Shown here: positions 62,113 through 64,000 of the stretch, one piece after another
Layout of the letters: the number at the start of each line of letters is the position of its first letter
Position numbering within the stretch: the stretch's first letter is position 1
DNA from: Phytomonospora endophytica
GTDB lineage: Bacteria; Actinomycetota; Actinomycetes; Mycobacteriales; Micromonosporaceae
NCBI RefSeq assembly: GCF_014202425.1
Contig: NZ_JACHGT010000009.1
Location: 62,001-126,000 of the forward strand
Direction of reading: 5' to 3'
DNA length: 64,000 bases
Position numbers and translations under genes: made by a program
Notes under the pieces: model-generated
What the model saw: only the letters and a program-made list of their open reading frames with translations
The model's database searches: none
What the model was told of the DNA's origin: nothing

Positions 62113-63471
62113 CTAGTCATTGGCGATGAAGACGTTCTTGACGTCGGTGAACGCGTCGAGCGCGTCGGGCCCGAGCTCGCGGCCGAGGCCCGACTGCTTG
62201 ACCCCGCCGAAGGGGGTCCAGTAGCGCACCGAGGAGTTCGAGTTGACGCTGAGGTTGCCGCCCTCGACCGCGCGCGCCATGCGCAGTGCGCGGCCGGTGT
62301 CGCCGGTCCAGATCGAGCCGGACAGGCCGTAGGGCGTGGCGTTGGCCAGGGAGATCGCCTCAAGCTCGTCGTAGAAGGGCGCGATGGCCACGACCGGCCC
62401 GAAGACCTCGTCGGTCCACAGTGGATCGTCCTCGGCGACGTCGAAGTACGCCGACGCGGGCATCCAGAAGCCTTCGCCTTCGGGGCATTCACCGACGACG
62501 TCGGGTTCCCGCTTGAGGTAGCCGCGGACGCGCTCGCGATGCTCGGCGCTGATCAGCGGCCCCATCTCGGTGGTGTCGAGCGCCGGGTCGCCGACCTTGA
62601 CCGTGCGCAGCGCCTCGGTGAAGAGCTCGCGGAACTCGTCGTAAACGTCGCGCTGCACCAGGATCCGGGAGCGTGCGCAGCAGTCCTGGCCCGCGTTGTC
62701 GAACACCGCGTAGGGCGCCGACGCGGCCGCCTTGCGGATGTCGGCGTCGCCGAAGACGATGTTGGCGCTGTTCCCGCCGAGTTCGAGCGTCACGCGCTTG
62801 ACCGACCCGGCGGCGGCGCGGGCCACCTCGCGGCCGACCTCGACCGAGCCGGTGAACACGATCTTGCGGACGTCGGGATGCCCGGCCAGGCGCGCACCGG
62901 CGACCTCACCTTCACCGGGCACGACCTGGAGGACGTCCTCGGGGATCCCGGCTTCGAGGGCGAGTCCGGCCAACCGCAGCGCCGTCAGCGGGGTCTGCTC
63001 GGCGGGCTTGACGATGACGGTGTTCCCGGCGGCCAGCGCGGGGGCGGCGCCCCACATCATGATGGCCATCGGGAAGTTCCACGGCACGATGATCCCGACG
63101 ACGCCGAGGCTCTCGTGGAACGTGATGTTGACCCCGCCGGCGACCGGGATCTGCTGCCCCACATGGCGTTCGGGCGCGCCCGCGTAGTAGGCGAGGACGT
63201 CGGCGACGTTCCCGGCCTCCCACCGCGCCGAGGAGACGGGGTGGCCGGCGTTGAGCGTCTCCAGCCCGGCCAGTTCCTCTTTGTGCTCTTCGACCACGGC
63301 CGCGAAGCGGCGCAGCATCCGGGCCCGATCCCCGGGGGAGACCTTGCTCCACCCCTGGTAGGCCACGCGCGACTTCCAGACCGCGTCGTCCACCGCGTCG
63401 GCGTCGGCACCGGGCAGCTCGGTGATGAGCTTCCCGGTGGCCGGGTTGACGATCCTCTGCATCCGCCTCAC
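62113..63471 (-). CDS. Aldehyde dehydrogenase
   Basis: A 452-residue NAD(P)-dependent enzyme: IVPWNFPMAIMMWGAAPALA, IVFTGSVEVGREVARAAAGS, TLELGGNSANIVF (catalytic Glu), FDNAGQDCCARSRILVQ (catalytic Cys in GQDC) and EVFGPVVAIAPF near the C-terminus. It fits the gamma-glutamylaminoaldehyde or betaine/aminoaldehyde dehydrogenase group (PuuC/AldC-like). GTG 63471 overlaps the glutamine-synthetase stop by 4 bp; an ATG at 63462 is an alternative start. In the operon it should oxidise the aldehyde formed from the gamma-glutamylated amine. Confidence 0.94.
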   Translation of the reverse strand: MRRMQRIVNPATGKLITELPGADADAVDDAVWKSRVAYQGWSKVSPGDRARMLRRFAAVVEEHKEELAGLETLNAGHPVSSARWEAGNVADVLAYYAGAPERHVGQQIPVAGGVNITFHESLGVVGIIVPWNFPMAIMMWGAAPALAAGNTVIVKPAEQTPLTALRLAGLALEAGIPEDVLQVVPGEGEVAGARLAGHPDVRKIVFTGSVEVGREVARAAAGSVKRVTLELGGNSANIVFGDADIRKAAASAPYAVFDNAGQDCCARSRILVQRDVYDEFRELFTEALRTVKVGDPALDTTEMGPLISAEHRERVRGYLKREPDVVGECPEGEGFWMPASAYFDVAEDDPLWTDEVFGPVVAIAPFYDELEAISLANATPYGLSGSIWTGDTGRALRMARAVEGGNLSVNSNSSVRYWTPFGGVKQSGLGRELGPDALDAFTDVKNVFIAND

Positions 63472-64000
63472 ATCCGTTCGAAGCCGCGGTGGAGTTCCCA
63501 GTCGGTGACGGCGGCGTCGAAGGCCGCCAGCTCGACCCGGGCGTTGTTGGCGTAATGATCCACCACGCCGTCACCGAAGGACTCACGAGCCACCGCCGAG
63601 GTCTCCCACAGGCCGAGCGCGTCGCGCAGGTTCGCCGGGACGCGCTCGCCGTCGGCGTCATAGGCGTTGCCCGCGAAGGGATCGGGCAGGTCGAGTTCGT
63701 TGTCGACGCCGTGCAGTCCGGCGGCGATGATCGCGGCGACGGCCAGGTAGGGGTTGACGTCGCCGCCGGGGACACGGTTCTCGAAACGCAGCGAGGGCCC
63801 GTGCCCGACGAGCCGCAGCGCGCAGGTCCGGTTGTCGACGCCCCAGCGCACCGCCGTCGGCGCGAAACTGCCCGGCGCGAAACGCTTGTAGGAGTTGACG
63901 TTCGGCGCGTACCAGAGCGTCATCTCGCGCAGCAGGGCCAGCTGCCCGGCGATGAAGCGCCGCCCGAACTCCGACAGGCCCTGGGCGCCGTCGCCGGACA
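63468..64000 (-). CDS. Glutamine synthetase family protein (GlnA4/PuuA-like), 5' end off the window
   Basis: The C-terminal 176 codons of a type I glutamine-synthetase-fold ligase; the start lies beyond the right edge. Visible motifs are SEFGRRFIAGQLALLREMTL, APNVNSYKRFAPGSFAPTAV, RWGVDNRTCALRLVGHGP, RFENRVPGGDVNPYLAVAAI (the catalytic NRVPGGDVNPY segment of the family) and a C-terminal GVVDHYANNARVELAAFD. Proteins next to PuuC/PuuD-like genes typically gamma-glutamylate amines such as putrescine or ethanolamine rather than ammonia. It is the upstream member of the four-gene operon, which recalls mycobacterial glnA4-Rv2859c-aldC-Rv2857c. Confidence 0.9.
   Translation of the reverse strand, partial: SGDGAQGLSEFGRRFIAGQLALLREMTLWYAPNVNSYKRFAPGSFAPTAVRWGVDNRTCALRLVGHGPSLRFENRVPGGDVNPYLAVAAIIAAGLHGVDNELDLPDPFAGNAYDADGERVPANLRDALGLWETSAVARESFGDGVVDHYANNARVELAAFDAAVTDWELHRGFERM

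Overview
The window is a stretch of chromosome from a very GC-rich actinomycete (Actinomycetota). Supporting signs are GC near 70% with strongly GC-biased third codon positions, many GTG/TTG starts and many apparently leaderless genes. The gene content agrees: two DinB-like TIGR03086 (mycothiol-type) proteins, a DUF397 remnant, DUF4245, GTP-dependent PEP carboxykinase, class II fructose bisphosphatase (GlpX), an LCP cell-wall ligase, a short Z-prenyl transferase and a GlnA4-like amine catabolic operon. I cannot name the genus. I see no rRNA, tRNA, CRISPR array or prophage. Nearly all genes look chromosomal, interrupted by three long repeat-rich non-coding tracts.

Layout. 1-1.4 kb: three minus-strand membrane-anchored proteins with low-complexity tails. 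1.4-12.4 kb: rmuC with a DUF397 relic, an S41 peptidase, a MerR/aldo-keto reductase pair with a textbook MerR operator, MFS, quinone oxidoreductase, LuxR, ispH, xseA-xseB and two TIGR03086 proteins. 12.4-14.3 kb: tandem-repeat tract (perfect 229-bp duplication). 14.4-18.2 kb: a large secreted GH101 endo-alpha-N-acetylgalactosaminidase. 18.2-19.6 kb: second repeat tract (131-bp unit). 19.6-24.4 kb: a PCMT-like methyltransferase, three overlapping ankyrin-repeat genes (the first one translated carries a SUKH-like N-terminus) and DUF4245. 24.5-31.4 kb: glpX, a DxDGDG-repeat protein, an inositol-phosphate-synthase paralog with a methyltransferase, a TrxR-like ferredoxin reductase, a DUF6210-like protein and PIN-PhoH. 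31.4-35.5 kb: three paralogous secreted transglycosylase-like proteins, a V8-like protease and a small beta-sandwich protein; two of the transglycosylase genes share a pseudoknot-capable leader. 35.5-36.8 kb: third repeat tract. 36.8-41.2 kb: prenyl transferase, pckG, EamA transporter, lipoprotein. 41.4-46.4 kb: a conserved protein of unknown function, a degenerate asparagine synthetase fused to an F420 gamma-glutamyl-ligase-like domain, and a C-terminally truncated thioredoxin-domain protein. 46.4-54.6 kb: Imm51-like protein, DUF3800, TrmO, LysR, MFS, LCP, epimerase, a methyltransferase remnant and a Tat-exported FAD oxidase. 54.9-57 kb: ABC-2 transporter with an Xre regulator. 57.1-64 kb: two beta-propeller proteins (one with an N-terminal BRCT domain) and a glutamine-synthetase / aldehyde dehydrogenase / SDR / class I amidotransferase operon that runs off the right edge.

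Most noteworthy. (1) A roughly 66-bp dispersed intergenic element occurs four times; one copy abuts the truncated end of the thioredoxin-domain gene. (2) The asparagine-synthetase-like/CofE-like fusion has lost its glutaminase Cys and its PP-loop. (3) Two cell-wall hydrolase genes share a candidate structured RNA leader whose pseudoknot abuts the ribosome-binding site. (4) A BRCT-propeller plus propeller gene pair. (5) Three tandem ankyrin proteins look like immunity paralogs without a toxin. These assignments rest on reading the sequence alone; database searches would be needed to settle the weaker ones.
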